Origin: Cerina litoralis
GTDB taxonomy: Bacteria > Bacteroidota > Bacteroidia > Flavobacteriales > Flavobacteriaceae
Reading direction: 5' to 3'
DNA: 64,000 nt
Assembly: GCA_022008415.1 (NCBI GenBank)
Contig: JAIRBC010000003.1
Span: 124,001 to 188,000, forward strand
The notes under the pieces were generated by a model. It ran no database searches and was not told the origin of the DNA. It was given only the letters and a program-made list of their open reading frames with translations. A program made the translations under genes and the position numbers. Positions 36,742 to 47,726 of the stretch are shown here, in pieces. Position 1 is the first letter of the stretch; each line of letters begins with the position of its first letter.

Positions 36742-38472
36742 ATGCAAAAATTTTCCCTTCTCCCAAAATGGGCTGTTAGTTATAAACGGAGGTACTTGTC
36801 CAAAGATATCGTGGCCGGCCTTACCGTTAGCGTCCTAATTGTGCCACAGGGAATGGCATACGCGATGATTGCCGGACTGCCTCCGGTCTATGGATTATAT
36901 GCTGCCTTGGTGCCTACCCTGACCTATGCATTGTTCGGGACTTCCAGACAATTGGCGGTAGGTCCTGTTGCCATGGATTCCTTGCTGGTTGCAGCAGGTC
37001 TTGGAACTTTGGCGTTAACCGGACAAGACAATTATATAGCCATGGCCGTAATGCTCGCCTTTATGACCGGTGCAACTCAATTGATTCTCGGCGTACTAAG
37101 AATGGGATTCCTGGTTCAATATTTGTCCAAACCCGTTATAAGCGGCTTTACATCCGGTGCCGCGATAATTATTATTTTAAGTCAGATAAAGCATATCCTT
37201 GGGGTAGATATACCGCAGTACCATCAATTTCAGAAATTGATAATAAGTGTTGTTTCGGCAATCCCGGAAACAAATGGCGCTACCCTAACCGTGGGAATTG
37301 TTGGAATTGTGATGATCGTGGTTTTAAAAAGGTGGCGCCCCAAGGTTCCATCGATTTTAGTGGTAGTGGTATTGGGTATACTGACCGTCTATTTTTTTGG
37401 GTTGTGGCAATACGGGGTTTCCATAGTTGGGGAGGTCCCCAAAGGTTTGCCCTCATTTACCCTTCCCGATTTTAGCTGGCCCCATGCCCGCGATCTATTT
37501 ACCATGGCAGTAACCTTGGCGCTCATTGGCTATATGGAAGCAGTATCCATTGGAAAGGCCATGGAAGAAAAAAGCAATAGGGAGACCATAGAGCCCAATA
37601 GGGAATTAATGGCCCTTGGAGCCTCCAATTTGTTGGGGTCATTATTTCAGTCGTATTCGGTAACCGGCAGTTTTTCCCGATCAGCCATTAATTTTGGTGC
37701 AGGGGCAAGGACCCCGCTTTCCCTTATTGTCAGCGTAGCGTTGGTTGCACTCACGCTTTTGTTCTTTACACCTTTGTTCTATTACCTGCCCAGTGCCGTA
37801 TTGGCATCCATAATTATGGTTTCTGTATTTGGATTGATCAATATCAAATACCCAAAAGTGCTGTGGAAATATAGCAGGGACGAGTTTATTTTGTTGTTGT
37901 TTACGTTTGCCATTACCTTGTTTTTGGGGATTAAGGAGGGTATTTTATGGGGGGTGCTTTTTTCCCTATTGCTTATGGTTTACCGTACATCCAAACCTCA
38001 TTTTGCCGTGCTTGGCAGGATAAAGGGATCCGATTACTATAAAAATATAAACAGATTTGGAGAGAATATCGAGGTAAGGGAGGACCTACTTATAGTGAGG
38101 TTCGACGGTCAACTTTATTTTGGGAACAAGGACTATTTTAAAAAGCAGCTGTTTAAATATTTGGAAGCCAAGGGGGATAAGGTGAGGGCCGTGATATTAA
38201 ATGCGGAGGCAATCAACTACATCGATTCAACGGCTACGGCCATGCTTGTTAAGACCATCCGTGAAATACATTCAAAAAACATCGATTTTTTCATAGCAGG
38301 AGCCATTGGTCCGGCAAGGGATATTATATTTAACAGCGGTATTATCAAGGAACTGCATAAGGAATACCTTTTCGTTAGGATTACGGAAGCCGTAGAATAT
38401 TACGACAATCCGGCCTCCATCTCCGAATTACGGATGAAGGTGGCCTTTCAAAACCAAAATTACGGGATCTAG
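36742..38472 (+). CDS. SulP family anion (sulfate) permease with STAS domain
   Basis: A 576-aa SLC26/SulP transporter. The SulP core has about twelve membrane segments from residue 20 to 420, with the family signature PPVYGLYAALVPTLTYALFG and the KAMEEKS/NFGAGARTPLS regions. A cytoplasmic STAS domain (about 440-560) follows, with FDGQLYFGN and AINYIDSTATAML. It moves sulfate or another anion (bicarbonate is possible). The persulfide dioxygenase-like gene begins 117 bp downstream on the same strand, which supports a role with sulfur compounds. Confidence 0.93.
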   Translation: MQKFSLLPKWAVSYKRRYLSKDIVAGLTVSVLIVPQGMAYAMIAGLPPVYGLYAALVPTLTYALFGTSRQLAVGPVAMDSLLVAAGLGTLALTGQDNYIAMAVMLAFMTGATQLILGVLRMGFLVQYLSKPVISGFTSGAAIIIILSQIKHILGVDIPQYHQFQKLIISVVSAIPETNGATLTVGIVGIVMIVVLKRWRPKVPSILVVVVLGILTVYFFGLWQYGVSIVGEVPKGLPSFTLPDFSWPHARDLFTMAVTLALIGYMEAVSIGKAMEEKSNRETIEPNRELMALGASNLLGSLFQSYSVTGSFSRSAINFGAGARTPLSLIVSVALVALTLLFFTPLFYYLPSAVLASIIMVSVFGLINIKYPKVLWKYSRDEFILLLFTFAITLFLGIKEGILWGVLFSLLLMVYRTSKPHFAVLGRIKGSDYYKNINRFGENIEVREDLLIVRFDGQLYFGNKDYFKKQLFKYLEAKGDKVRAVILNAEAINYIDSTATAMLVKTIREIHSKNIDFFIAGAIGPARDIIFNSGIIKELHKEYLFVRITEAVEYYDNPASISELRMKVAFQNQNYGI

Positions 38473-38588
38473 CGCTACCGAATATTTCCATATTTAGCCG
38501 TATTTTTGTTGCCGAAAACCTGGCTAAAAATAATCCCTCGCTTAAGGTAGGCTTGCCATGACCGGGGGTTGATACAATACGAGATAAA

Positions 38589-39977
38589 ATGAAAATAGAA
38601 CAAATTTATACGGGGTGTTTGGCACAAGGAGCCTATTATATTGAAAGTAATGGGGAAGCGGCCATTGTTGACCCCTTAAGGGAGGTAGAACCGTATCTAA
38701 AAAGGGCAAGTGCAGACAATGCTACGATTAAGTACATATTTGAAACGCATTTTCATGCGGATTTTGTGAGCGGGCACGTAACCCTGGCAAAGGAAACCGA
38801 AGCAGATATAATATACGGGCCCAATGCCAATCCGGTTTTTGAAGCCATCATCGCCAAGGATGGCCAAGAGTTCAAGTTGGGTGAAATTACTATAAAAGTA
38901 CTCCACACCCCAGGGCATACCATGGAGAGTGTTACCTATCTTTTAAAAGACAAAGACGGAAGGGATCACGCCATATTTTCTGGAGACACCTTATTTTTGG
39001 GTGATGTGGGTAGGCCAGATCTAGCACAGAAATCGGCCGATATGACCCAGGAAGAATTGGCAGGCATACTGTACCACAGTCTTAGAACCAAAATAATGCC
39101 CTTGGCGGACGACGTGATCGTCTATCCCGCCCATGGAGCGGGATCGGCCTGTGGTAAGAAGATGATGAAAGAGACCGTGGATACTTTGGGAAACCAAAAA
39201 ATAGTAAACTATGCCCTAAGGGCCGACATGTCTAAGGAAGAGTTCATAAAGGAAGTGACGGATGGACTTATGCCGCCTCCAAAATATTTTCCGCTCAACG
39301 TAAAAATGAACAAGGAGGGCTATGAGGATATAGGAGAGGTTTTGGAACGAGGGGATACGGCACTTTCGCCAGATGATTTTGAACGGATTGCCAATGATTC
39401 CGGTGCAGTAGTTCTGGATGTTAGGCATCAGGACAATTTTGTAAAGGCCCATGTGCCACGATCTATTTTTGTGGGGTTGGATGGCGATTTTGCCCCTTGG
39501 GTCGGTGCCTTGATCGCCGATACCATGCAGCCCATTTTATTGGTTGTTCCCCAAGGAAGGGAAGTAGAAACCGTGACCCGCTTGGCAAGGGTAGGATTTG
39601 ATCATACCATCGGTTACCTTAAGGGAGGATTGGAAGCGTGGATAGCGTCTGGAAAGGAATATGATGTTGTAGCTTCCCTAACGGCCGAAAAGGCGATCGA
39701 GAAACTGTCGTCGAAGGATTTTCCAATATTTGATGTTCGAAAGGAATCCGAATACAGTACTGGTCATGTGGTCGGTGCCCACAATACCCCACTGGATATC
39801 CTGAACGATCATTTGCCCGAGTTTCCCAATGATGACACTTTCTTGGTGCATTGTGCCGGGGGATATAGGTCCGTAATTGCAGGCTCCATTCTAAAAAGCA
39901 GGGGAATTCACAACCTTATCAACGTGGAAGGAGGCTATGGAGCAATGCGGAAAGAGGGGATGGCGGTGACCGAATAG
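38589..39977 (+). CDS. persulfide dioxygenase-rhodanese fusion (ETHE1-like)
   Basis: A 462-aa protein. Residues 1-245 are a metallo-beta-lactamase fold of the ETHE1 type: HFHADFVSGH (iron ligands, about 56-65), HTPGHTMES and GDVGRPDL. Then two rhodanese repeats: the first (about 260-355) lacks the catalytic Cys, and the second has LVHCAGGYRS with the active Cys near residue 420. Family enzymes oxidise glutathione persulfide to sulfite, and the rhodanese part transfers sulfane sulfur. It lies just after a SulP permease, which could export the sulfate or sulfite formed. Confidence 0.93.
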   Translation: MKIEQIYTGCLAQGAYYIESNGEAAIVDPLREVEPYLKRASADNATIKYIFETHFHADFVSGHVTLAKETEADIIYGPNANPVFEAIIAKDGQEFKLGEITIKVLHTPGHTMESVTYLLKDKDGRDHAIFSGDTLFLGDVGRPDLAQKSADMTQEELAGILYHSLRTKIMPLADDVIVYPAHGAGSACGKKMMKETVDTLGNQKIVNYALRADMSKEEFIKEVTDGLMPPPKYFPLNVKMNKEGYEDIGEVLERGDTALSPDDFERIANDSGAVVLDVRHQDNFVKAHVPRSIFVGLDGDFAPWVGALIADTMQPILLVVPQGREVETVTRLARVGFDHTIGYLKGGLEAWIASGKEYDVVASLTAEKAIEKLSSKDFPIFDVRKESEYSTGHVVGAHNTPLDILNDHLPEFPNDDTFLVHCAGGYRSVIAGSILKSRGIHNLINVEGGYGAMRKEGMAVTE

Positions 39978-40105
39978 GATGTAACGGGCCGATATAAATT
40001 AATCGGCTATGGCCAATTGGGTAAAGCCCGATCGGGGCGGTTTCTTATCTTTTGCCTTGTCTCTTTTTTTCGGGATTCTTCTGACCACGGTAATATGGGA
40101 AATGC

Positions 40106-40516
40106 TCAAAGGTTACGGGTAATCTTAACCCTTTTCTTTACCCATGCGCGGGCGTTGTCGAATTCTATAAAAAACTTCATCGGCTTTTTGTAGAACATTT
40201 TTTCGATCTTAAAATTATGCATATCTATTTCTTTGATCGATACAACCGCCAAGGCTTTCAAATTTTTCAATTCTTTGAGATAATCATAGATAGTGGGATC
40301 AATGGCGTACGAGTTTTTTCGCAAACTAATGAGACCAAAATTTTTATCCCTAAAATGTATTTCAGAAATCCCGATTAGTTGGTATACCCTTTCCAGGGTT
40401 AGTGTGGAGCCCTCGTCAAAGACGGAGACCATGTAATCGTCAAATACCTGAACCGTTCCCGTTTCTAAACGATATTCCCTGACGATGACAGTTTTCTTAG
40501 CCTGTCCGAATCCCAT
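40106..40516 (-). CDS. hypothetical protein, STAS-like (136 aa)
   Basis: A 136-aa protein with no membrane segments. It has a mixed alpha/beta pattern ending in FFIEFDNARAWVKKR, which resembles SpoIIAA-like (STAS superfamily) proteins of Bacteroidota, but no catalytic motif is seen. It is the last gene before clpC on the minus strand; about 200 bp with a hairpin (40669-40695) separate them. Its neighbours do not suggest a function. Recognition is weak. Confidence 0.6.
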   Translation of the reverse strand: MGFGQAKKTVIVREYRLETGTVQVFDDYMVSVFDEGSTLTLERVYQLIGISEIHFRDKNFGLISLRKNSYAIDPTIYDYLKELKNLKALAVVSIKEIDMHNFKIEKMFYKKPMKFFIEFDNARAWVKKRVKITRNL

Positions 40517-40668
40517 TTTCAGTTGTTTATAGTGTCTCCAACGAAAGTAGGCTTACGGTATTGTTTTGGAAAAAATAATAGATTAAAGACCTAAATATCG
40601 TTCATATTGCTTTTTTAGGATTTTTGATGTATTTTAATTCCTACAACGACAGTTAGGGGATAATTAAA

Positions 40669-40695
40669 AAGGGAGCCGAATACGTCGGCTCCCTT
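40669..40695 (-). terminator. terminator after clpC
   Basis: AAGGGAGCCGA and TCGGCTCCCTT form an 11-bp stem with a 5-base loop; on the minus strand it is followed by TTTTTAATTA. It ends the clpC transcript. Confidence 0.85.
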
Positions 40696-40717
40696 CAAAA
40701 AAATAGTTCCGATAGGA

Positions 40718-43267
40718 TCAGGCCTTAGAACTCTTCTCTTCTTTCTTTATCTCTATGGTGAGTTCTTGCTTTTTCTCGTTAAGGTCCATATAAATTTTGT
40801 CGCCTTCTTCCAGTTTCGAGTTTACGATTTCCTCGGCCAAGGCGTCTTCAATATATTTTTGAATGGCTCTTTTTAGAGGTCTGGCGCCGTATTGTTTGTC
40901 GAATCCTTTATCGGCGATATAATCCTTGGCCTTTTTGGTTAACTGAAGATCGTAACCAATATGTTTGATTCTATCGAACAATTTGGAAAGCTCTATGTCG
41001 ATGATCTTATGGATATCTTCCATTTCCAAAGTGTTGAAAACCACGACATCGTCTATCCGGTTCAAAAACTCGGGGGCAAATGCTTTTTTCAGGGCATTTT
41101 CTATAACTCCTTTTTGGTAGGTTTCCTCTTGCGATTTCATGGCTGCGGTGCCAAATCCTACTCCCTGTCCAAAGTCCTTTAATTGTCTGGATCCAATATT
41201 GGAGGTCATTATAATAATGGTATTCCTAAAATCGATTTTCCTTCCGAGACTATCGGTCAAAAAGCCATCGTCCAATACTTGCAACAGCATATTGAAAACG
41301 TCGGGATGGGCTTTCTCAACCTCGTCCAACAGGATTACTGAATAGGGTTTGCGGCGGACCTTTTCCGTCAATTGACCACCTTCCTCGTAACCCACATATC
41401 CTGGAGGCGCCCCTACCAATCGGGAAATGGCGAATTTTTCCATATACTCGCTCATATCGATCCGTATCAATGCATCTTCGGAATCAAAGAGTTCCTTGGC
41501 GAGTACTTTGGCCAGCTGGGTCTTCCCGACCCCCGTTTGCCCTAGAAAGATAAAAGATCCTATGGGCTTGTTGGGGTCCTTTAGGCCCGCTCGATTTCGC
41601 TGTATCGCCTTGGCCACCTTGGCGACGGCTTCATCCTGACCAATAACGTTGGCCTTGATCAATTTGGGCAATTCTGCCAATTTGTTGCTTTCGGTCTGTG
41701 CGATCCGGTTTACGGGAATACCGCTCATCATGGATACCACATCCGCGACGTTGTCCTCGGTGACGACTTCTCTGTGGAGTCTGCTCTCTTCCTCCCATTT
41801 TTCCTGGGCGGAGGCGAGGTCTTTTTCTAGCCGTTTTTCATCGTCCCTTAGCTTGGCAGCTTCCTCGTATTTTTGTTTTTTTACAACACTGTTCTTGAGT
41901 ACCCGTACATCTTCCAACTGTTTTTCGAGCTCGAGGATTTGTTTGGGCACGTCCATATTTATGATGTGCACCCTAGAGCCAGATTCGTCCATGGCATCAA
42001 TAGCCTTGTCGGGAAGAAACCGATCGGTCATATACCTATTGGTCAATTTTACGCAGGCGAGTACCGCTTCATCCGTATAAGTGACGTTGTGGTGGTCTTC
42101 GTATTTTGCTTTGATGTTTTTCAGTATTTCAATGGTCTCTTCCACAGAGGTAGGCTCAACGATCACTTTTTGGAATCTTCGTTCCAGGGCCCCGTCCTTT
42201 TCGATATACTGGCGGTACTCATCCAAGGTAGTAGCGCCTATACATTGAATTTCGCCTCTGGCCAGTGCCGGCTTAAACATATTGGACGCATCCAAACTGC
42301 CGGTTGCACCCCCAGCTCCAACGATGGTGTGAATTTCATCTATAAATAAGATGATGTCGTCGTTTTTTTCGAGCTCGTTCATCACGGCCTTCATTCTTTC
42401 CTCAAACTGGCCACGGTATTTGGTTCCGGCCACCAAAGAGGCAAGATCTAACGTAACCACTCGTTTATTGTAAAGGATACGGGAAACCTTCTTGTTTATG
42501 ATACGCAATGCCAAGCCTTCAGCAATGGCACTTTTTCCGACGCCCGGCTCCCCTATCAATAAGGGGTTGTTCTTTTTTCTCCTACTCAATATCTGGGAAA
42601 CCCGTTCAATTTCCTTTTCACGTCCTACGACAGGATCCAATTTATCTTCCTCCGCCATATGGGTGAGATCCCTGCCAAAGTTGTCCAAAACGGGTGTTTT
42701 GGACTTTTTGCTTCCTTTTTGACCGGCAGGGGTGCCGAACGTACTCTCCTTACCTTCGTTTCCCTCATCGGAATCACTGGGAAAAGATTCGGCTCTTGGG
42801 GGGTCTAAAAAGTCATCATCACTTGTTATCATGGACTTAAACTGTTCCTTGACCCCGTCATAATCTACCTTTAGTTTGTGCAATAGTTTAGTGGTGGGGT
42901 CATTTTCGTTCCTTAAAATGCAGAGTAATAAATGAGCCGTGTTTATAGAGGAGCTTTGAAAGAGTTTGGCTTCTAGAAAAGTTGTTTTTAGGGCGCGCTC
43001 TGCCTGCCTGGTCAAGTGCAGGTTCTTTTTGTCTTTTTGAATATTGCTCGGGTTGGGATTAGCGGGACTCAATATCTCTACTTTTCTTCGTAAGTGATCT
43101 AGGTCCACATCCAGGGCATCCAAAATACTTATCGCTTTGCCGTTGCCATCGCGCAAAAGACCGAGCATGAGGTGCTCGGTTCCTATGAAATCATGGCCTA
43201 GCCGAAGCGCCTCTTCCTTGGAGTACGCAATCACATCCTTAACCCTTGGTGAAAAATTATCATCCAT
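40718..43267 (-). CDS. clpC: ATP-dependent Clp protease ATP-binding subunit ClpC
   Basis: An 849-aa HSP100 unfoldase. It has two N-terminal Clp_N repeats (about 1-145) with EHLMLGLLRD, an AAA+ domain with Walker A GEPGVGKSAIAEG, the UVR motif (KKQKYEEAAKLRDDEKRLEK) in the middle region, and a second AAA+ domain with GQTGVGKTQLAK and a Clp_D2 small domain. The presence of UVR and N repeats marks ClpC rather than ClpB. It unfolds substrates and feeds them into the ClpP chamber. A divergent pair with gyrA, sharing a 259-bp intergenic region. Confidence 0.95.
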   Translation of the reverse strand: MDDNFSPRVKDVIAYSKEEALRLGHDFIGTEHLMLGLLRDGNGKAISILDALDVDLDHLRRKVEILSPANPNPSNIQKDKKNLHLTRQAERALKTTFLEAKLFQSSSINTAHLLLCILRNENDPTTKLLHKLKVDYDGVKEQFKSMITSDDDFLDPPRAESFPSDSDEGNEGKESTFGTPAGQKGSKKSKTPVLDNFGRDLTHMAEEDKLDPVVGREKEIERVSQILSRRKKNNPLLIGEPGVGKSAIAEGLALRIINKKVSRILYNKRVVTLDLASLVAGTKYRGQFEERMKAVMNELEKNDDIILFIDEIHTIVGAGGATGSLDASNMFKPALARGEIQCIGATTLDEYRQYIEKDGALERRFQKVIVEPTSVEETIEILKNIKAKYEDHHNVTYTDEAVLACVKLTNRYMTDRFLPDKAIDAMDESGSRVHIINMDVPKQILELEKQLEDVRVLKNSVVKKQKYEEAAKLRDDEKRLEKDLASAQEKWEEESRLHREVVTEDNVADVVSMMSGIPVNRIAQTESNKLAELPKLIKANVIGQDEAVAKVAKAIQRNRAGLKDPNKPIGSFIFLGQTGVGKTQLAKVLAKELFDSEDALIRIDMSEYMEKFAISRLVGAPPGYVGYEEGGQLTEKVRRKPYSVILLDEVEKAHPDVFNMLLQVLDDGFLTDSLGRKIDFRNTIIIMTSNIGSRQLKDFGQGVGFGTAAMKSQEETYQKGVIENALKKAFAPEFLNRIDDVVVFNTLEMEDIHKIIDIELSKLFDRIKHIGYDLQLTKKAKDYIADKGFDKQYGARPLKRAIQKYIEDALAEEIVNSKLEEGDKIYMDLNEKKQELTIEIKKEEKSSKA

Positions 43268-43526
43268 AAATTATTCCTTTCAACCTTAAAATTAGTAAAT
43301 CTTACGGTATCTATGGCAATTACCGTACCTATATTCGTCAAACTTAATCGAATTGACGAAATAAGCAACGATTTACGAAAAAATTAACAGCCAAATTATT
43401 AACTGTGGCCCTAGGGTAAAGTGTTGATAAATTCTTTGATAAAGTGTGGCTGAAGTGCTTTAAATACTATGTTTTTGCGTATATTGGCCTGTTTTATTAA
43501 CACAATTAATTTATTAGATTTAGAAT

Positions 43527-46073
43527 ATGGCGGAAGGGGAAAAATTAATTCCTATTAACATTGAGGAAGAAATGAAATCGGCCTACATTGATTATTCGAT
43601 GTCGGTCATTGTGTCACGTGCGCTCCCCGATGTAAGGGATGGATTAAAACCTGTGCATCGAAGGGTGTTGTTCGGGATGCACGAACTGGGGGTTCGCTCT
43701 AATAGTGCCCACAAAAAATCTGCAAGGATCGTCGGGGAAGTATTGGGTAAATACCATCCCCATGGGGATTCTTCGGTATACGATACCATGGTGCGTATGG
43801 CCCAGGAATGGAGCTTGCGATATATGTTGGTGGACGGTCAGGGGAATTTTGGTTCCGTTGATGGGGATAGCCCCGCTGCCATGCGATATACCGAGGCCCG
43901 AATGCGTAAGATCGCCGATGATATGCTTATCGATATAGATAAGGATACCGTGGACCATCAACTCAATTTTGACGATTCGTTACAGGAACCTACGGTACTA
44001 CCTACTAGAATCCCTAATTTGCTCGTCAATGGGGCCTCGGGTATTGCGGTAGGGATGGCGACCAATATGGCGCCCCACAACTTGACCGAAGTGGTAGACG
44101 GTACTATTGCGTATATAGACAACCCGGATATAGAGATCGATGAGATCATTACGCATATAAAGGCCCCCGATTTTCCTACGGGAGGTGTCATTTATGGGTA
44201 CGACGGGGTCAAAGAAGCTTTTCACACCGGAAGGGGCCGCGTAGTAATACGTGCCAGAACTAGTTTTGAAGAGATACAGGGTAAGGAGTGCATCGTGGTC
44301 ACGGAGATACCCTATCAGGTAAACAAGGCCGATATGATCAAGAAGACCGCCGATTTGGTCAATGAAAAGAAAATCGATGGTATTGCTAGCATAAGGGACG
44401 AGTCCGATAGAAAGGGAATGCGTATTGTGTACATCCTTAAAAGGGATGCCATACCTAATATTGTACTCAACACCTTGTATAAATATACGGCGCTCCAATC
44501 TTCCTTTAGTGTAAATAATATCGCTTTGGTCAAGGGTAGACCGCAGATGCTCAATGTGAAGGAGATGATCCATCACTTTGTGGAGCACAGGCACGAAGTG
44601 GTCGTAAGAAGGACGGAATACGAACTAAAAAAAGCGGAAGATAGGGCACACATCCTAGAAGGACTAATTATTGCATCCGATAATATTGATGAAGTTATCG
44701 CCATTATAAGGGGGTCTTCCAACGCGGATGAAGCACGTGAAAAATTGATGGAACGCTTTAAGCTGTCAGAAGTCCAGTCCAAGGCCATTGTTGAGATGCG
44801 CTTACGTCAGTTGACTGGTTTGGAGCAAGACAAATTGCGGTCCGAATATGAAGAAATCCTGAAAACCATCGAAGATTTAAAGGATATCCTGGCCAGAAAG
44901 GAGCGAAGGATGCTGGTAATCAAGGAAGAATTGGTAGAAGTCAAAGAGAAATATGGGGATGAAAGACGTTCCGAAATCAATTTTGCCGGGGGCGATCTCA
45001 GCATAGAGGACATGATTCCGGATGAGCAAGTGGTCATTACCATTTCCTATGCCGGTTATATTAAGAGGACATCGCTCAGCGAATATAAGACCCAGAACAG
45101 GGGAGGGGTGGGCCAAAAGGCCTCCTCAACGAGAAATGAGGATTTCTTGGAGCATTTATTTGTGGGTACCAACCATCAGTACATGTTGTTCTTTACCCAA
45201 AAGGGAAAATGTTTCTGGATGCGGGTCTATGAAATTCCGGAAGGGGGTAAGACATCTAAAGGACGTGCAATTCAAAACCTTATCAATATTGAACAGGACG
45301 ACAAGGTAAAGGCATTTATATGCACCCGAGACCTTAAGGACGAGGAGTATGTAAACAGTCATTATGTCATAATGGCGACCAAAAAGGGAACCGTCAAAAA
45401 AACTTCCTTGGAGCAATATTCCAGACCGCGCCAAAATGGTATCAATGCCATTGGAATAAGGGAAGGCGATGAGCTTTTAGAGGCCAAGCTAACCACGGGA
45501 ACCAGTCAGATTTTCTTGGGGTTAAAGTCCGGTAAGGCCATAAGGTTCGAGGAAAGCAAGACCCGTCCTATGGGCAGAAATGCCTCGGGGGTAAGGGGAA
45601 TTACCTTGGCCGACGAAGGGGATGAGGTAATAGGAATGGTTTCTGTCCATGATTTCGAAGAGGAGATTTTGGTAGTTTCAGAAAATGGATATGGCAAAAG
45701 ATCCAGTATAGAAGATTACCGTATAACCAACAGGGGAGGAAAAGGGGTGAAGACCATTTCTATCACCGAAAAGACTGGGGGATTGGTAGCCATTAAAAAC
45801 GTGACGGACACCGATGACCTCATGATTATCAACCGATCGGGTATTGCTATCCGAATGAGTGTTGAAGACCTTAGGGTGATGGGGCGTGCCACACAGGGCG
45901 TGAAGCTCATCAATATCCGGGAGAACGACTCCATAGCCGCCGTGGCCAAGGTGATGAAGGACGAGGAAGCCATAGAAGATATCGATATCCGGGACATTGA
46001 AGTTGACCACGAAAACGGAAATGGCACGGCAATTGATAATAAAAACGACGAAACCCCAGAAACGGACGATTAG
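43527..46073 (+). CDS. gyrA: DNA gyrase subunit A
   Basis: An 848-aa type IIA topoisomerase subunit. The catalytic Tyr is Y121 in [10 protein letters not shown]. The quinolone-resistance region reads [10 protein letters not shown], with Ser82 and Asp86 matching the wild-type positions (S83/D87 of E. coli). The C-terminal domain has the GyrA-box-like strand repeats, including a [11 protein letters not shown] motif. It cuts and re-joins double-stranded DNA with GyrB to introduce negative supercoils. The start at the ATG at 43527 gives the usual [17 protein letters not shown]-terminus. It is divergent from clpC. Confidence 0.97.
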   Translation: MAEGEKLIPINIEEEMKSAYIDYSMSVIVSRALPDVRDGLKPVHRRVLFGMHELGVRSNSAHKKSARIVGEVLGKYHPHGDSSVYDTMVRMAQEWSLRYMLVDGQGNFGSVDGDSPAAMRYTEARMRKIADDMLIDIDKDTVDHQLNFDDSLQEPTVLPTRIPNLLVNGASGIAVGMATNMAPHNLTEVVDGTIAYIDNPDIEIDEIITHIKAPDFPTGGVIYGYDGVKEAFHTGRGRVVIRARTSFEEIQGKECIVVTEIPYQVNKADMIKKTADLVNEKKIDGIASIRDESDRKGMRIVYILKRDAIPNIVLNTLYKYTALQSSFSVNNIALVKGRPQMLNVKEMIHHFVEHRHEVVVRRTEYELKKAEDRAHILEGLIIASDNIDEVIAIIRGSSNADEAREKLMERFKLSEVQSKAIVEMRLRQLTGLEQDKLRSEYEEILKTIEDLKDILARKERRMLVIKEELVEVKEKYGDERRSEINFAGGDLSIEDMIPDEQVVITISYAGYIKRTSLSEYKTQNRGGVGQKASSTRNEDFLEHLFVGTNHQYMLFFTQKGKCFWMRVYEIPEGGKTSKGRAIQNLINIEQDDKVKAFICTRDLKDEEYVNSHYVIMATKKGTVKKTSLEQYSRPRQNGINAIGIREGDELLEAKLTTGTSQIFLGLKSGKAIRFEESKTRPMGRNASGVRGITLADEGDEVIGMVSVHDFEEEILVVSENGYGKRSSIEDYRITNRGGKGVKTISITEKTGGLVAIKNVTDTDDLMIINRSGIAIRMSVEDLRVMGRATQGVKLINIRENDSIAAVAKVMKDEEAIEDIDIRDIEVDHENGNGTAIDNKNDETPETDD

Positions 46074-46267
46074 TAAAGGTACTGCCAGCATTTTTATAAA
46101 TTAGTGGCGGGGAACCAAGAACCGAGCAGCAAGACAAGATGTACCCTTTGGTAACGACATGTGGACCGATTAATACAAAGTCTTGTTCCACGATCGTGAT
46201 TTTTAAAGGTTTCACAAATAGTACAACATAACCCTAAGTAAGTAAACACTAATATAATTTGATCAAT

Positions 46268-47527
46268 ATGAGAAATAAATTTTTAGTACTAGCGGCCCTT
46301 TCTTTAACAGCGGTCGGTTTTTCCCAAAAGGACGAAATAAAGGCGGCCGAAAAAGCCATGAAAAGCGGAGATGCCATGTCTGCAAAATCGGCTTTGGTAA
46401 GTGCGGCATCATCGATTGGCAGTGCCGATGAAAAATTACAGGCCCAATATTATTTTGTAAGTGGAAATGTTTATGCGAACCTCGCCAAAAAAGGTGATGC
46501 CAGTGCATTTTCCGATGCGGTTTCTGCTTATCAAAAGGTAATCGAGATAGAGAAAAACGGCAGAAGTAAATATACCGATGAAGCCCAAGCACAACTTAAG
46601 GCTATGACGGTAGATTTGGTAAATGGTGCGGTAAAGGACAATAATGAAAAGAAATACAAGGATGCTTCGGATAAATTGTACCTCAGTTATAAGTTGAGCC
46701 CCAAAGATACCGTTTATTTGTATTACGCAGCAGGTAGTGCGGTTAGCGGGCATAACTATGAGGACGCCCTAAAGTACTACAACGAACTAAAAGACCTGGG
46801 CTACGACGGCAGTGAGAAAAAATATACCGCTGTAAACGTAGAATCCGGAAAAGTTGAGGAAATGGACAAGACCCAACGGGATCTTATGGTTAAATCCGGC
46901 ACCTATAAAGATCCCAAAGAGGAGATTACACCCTCAAAAAAACCCGAAATAGTTAAGAACATAGCGCTTATCTATACCGAGTTGGGACAAGATGACAAAG
47001 CTTTGCAGGCCTATAAGGATGCCAGGGCCAACGACCCGGAAGATGTAACCTTGATCTTGAACGAGGCCAACCTGTACTACAAATTGGGCGACAAGGAAAA
47101 ATTCAAGTCCTTGATGGCCGAAGCTGCCAAACTTGCGCCGGACAATGCCGACCTGTTCTACAATATCGGGGTAATCAATATGGAGCAAGGCAATTTGAAT
47201 GAAGCCCGGGATGCGTACAAGAGAGCATTGGAAATCAACCCTGGGTATGTAAATGCCCAGTTGAACCTCTCTACCACATACGTTAACCAAGGGAACGCCC
47301 TTATAGATGATATGAATGCCTTGGGTAATTCCAACGCCGATATTGCCAAATACGACGAACTAAAGGCCGAGAAGGACAGTCTGTTCTTGGAAGGCTCCAA
47401 GGTATTGGAAGACGCGTTAAAAACCAATCCGGATAACCAAAGTGTGCTGGAGCAATTGAAGAACATTTATGGGGCCCTGGGCGACAACGAGAACTTTATG
47501 CGTATCAAGAAATTGATGGGAGAGTAA
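46268..47527 (+). CDS. exported tetratricopeptide-repeat protein
   Basis: The start is set at the ATG at 46268 (a TTG at 46259 adds three residues) and gives 419 aa. A signal peptide is at 1-20 (VGFSQ). TPR units are visible in the second half: IALIYTELGQDDKALQAYKDA, ADLFYNIGVINMEQGNLNEA and the ALEINPGYVNAQLNLSTTY part, each about 34 residues. The N-terminal half has two weaker repeats. It is likely a periplasmic or outer-membrane-associated scaffold for protein-protein contacts. A 186-bp gap follows gyrA. Confidence 0.85.
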   Translation: MRNKFLVLAALSLTAVGFSQKDEIKAAEKAMKSGDAMSAKSALVSAASSIGSADEKLQAQYYFVSGNVYANLAKKGDASAFSDAVSAYQKVIEIEKNGRSKYTDEAQAQLKAMTVDLVNGAVKDNNEKKYKDASDKLYLSYKLSPKDTVYLYYAAGSAVSGHNYEDALKYYNELKDLGYDGSEKKYTAVNVESGKVEEMDKTQRDLMVKSGTYKDPKEEITPSKKPEIVKNIALIYTELGQDDKALQAYKDARANDPEDVTLILNEANLYYKLGDKEKFKSLMAEAAKLAPDNADLFYNIGVINMEQGNLNEARDAYKRALEINPGYVNAQLNLSTTYVNQGNALIDDMNALGNSNADIAKYDELKAEKDSLFLEGSKVLEDALKTNPDNQSVLEQLKNIYGALGDNENFMRIKKLMGE

Positions 47528-47580
47528 GAGGGGAAGTTTAAGCTCTAGCTCAAATTTCAAGCTCAAGCTCATACTTCGGC

Positions 47581-47634
47581 TGCCTGCCCGAATACTTCAT
47601 TCCCGTCCGAACGGAACGGGCAGACAGGCGGGCG
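47581..47634. repeat. palindromic REP-like sequence
   Basis: Nested inverted repeats (TGCCCG/CGGGCA around CCCGT/ACGGG) with the CAGACAGGCGGGC ending typical of intergenic REP-type palindromes. It fills most of the gap between the TPR gene and the converging C40 peptidase gene. Confidence 0.65.
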
Positions 47635-47685
47635 CTCAGCAACGGATTTCAAACTCGAGTTCCAAAATACTTACTGAAATCAACG

Positions 47686-47726
47686 AATCCCTCCGGTTGT
47701 AGTAATCATAATCAGAGGGATTTTTT
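47686..47726. terminator. bidirectional hairpin between converging genes
   Basis: AATCCCTC (47686-47693) and GAGGGATT (47715-47722) form an 8-bp stem, followed by a T-run in the plus direction. It can end the TPR transcript, and its left arm reads as an A-rich side for the minus direction. Confidence 0.6.
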
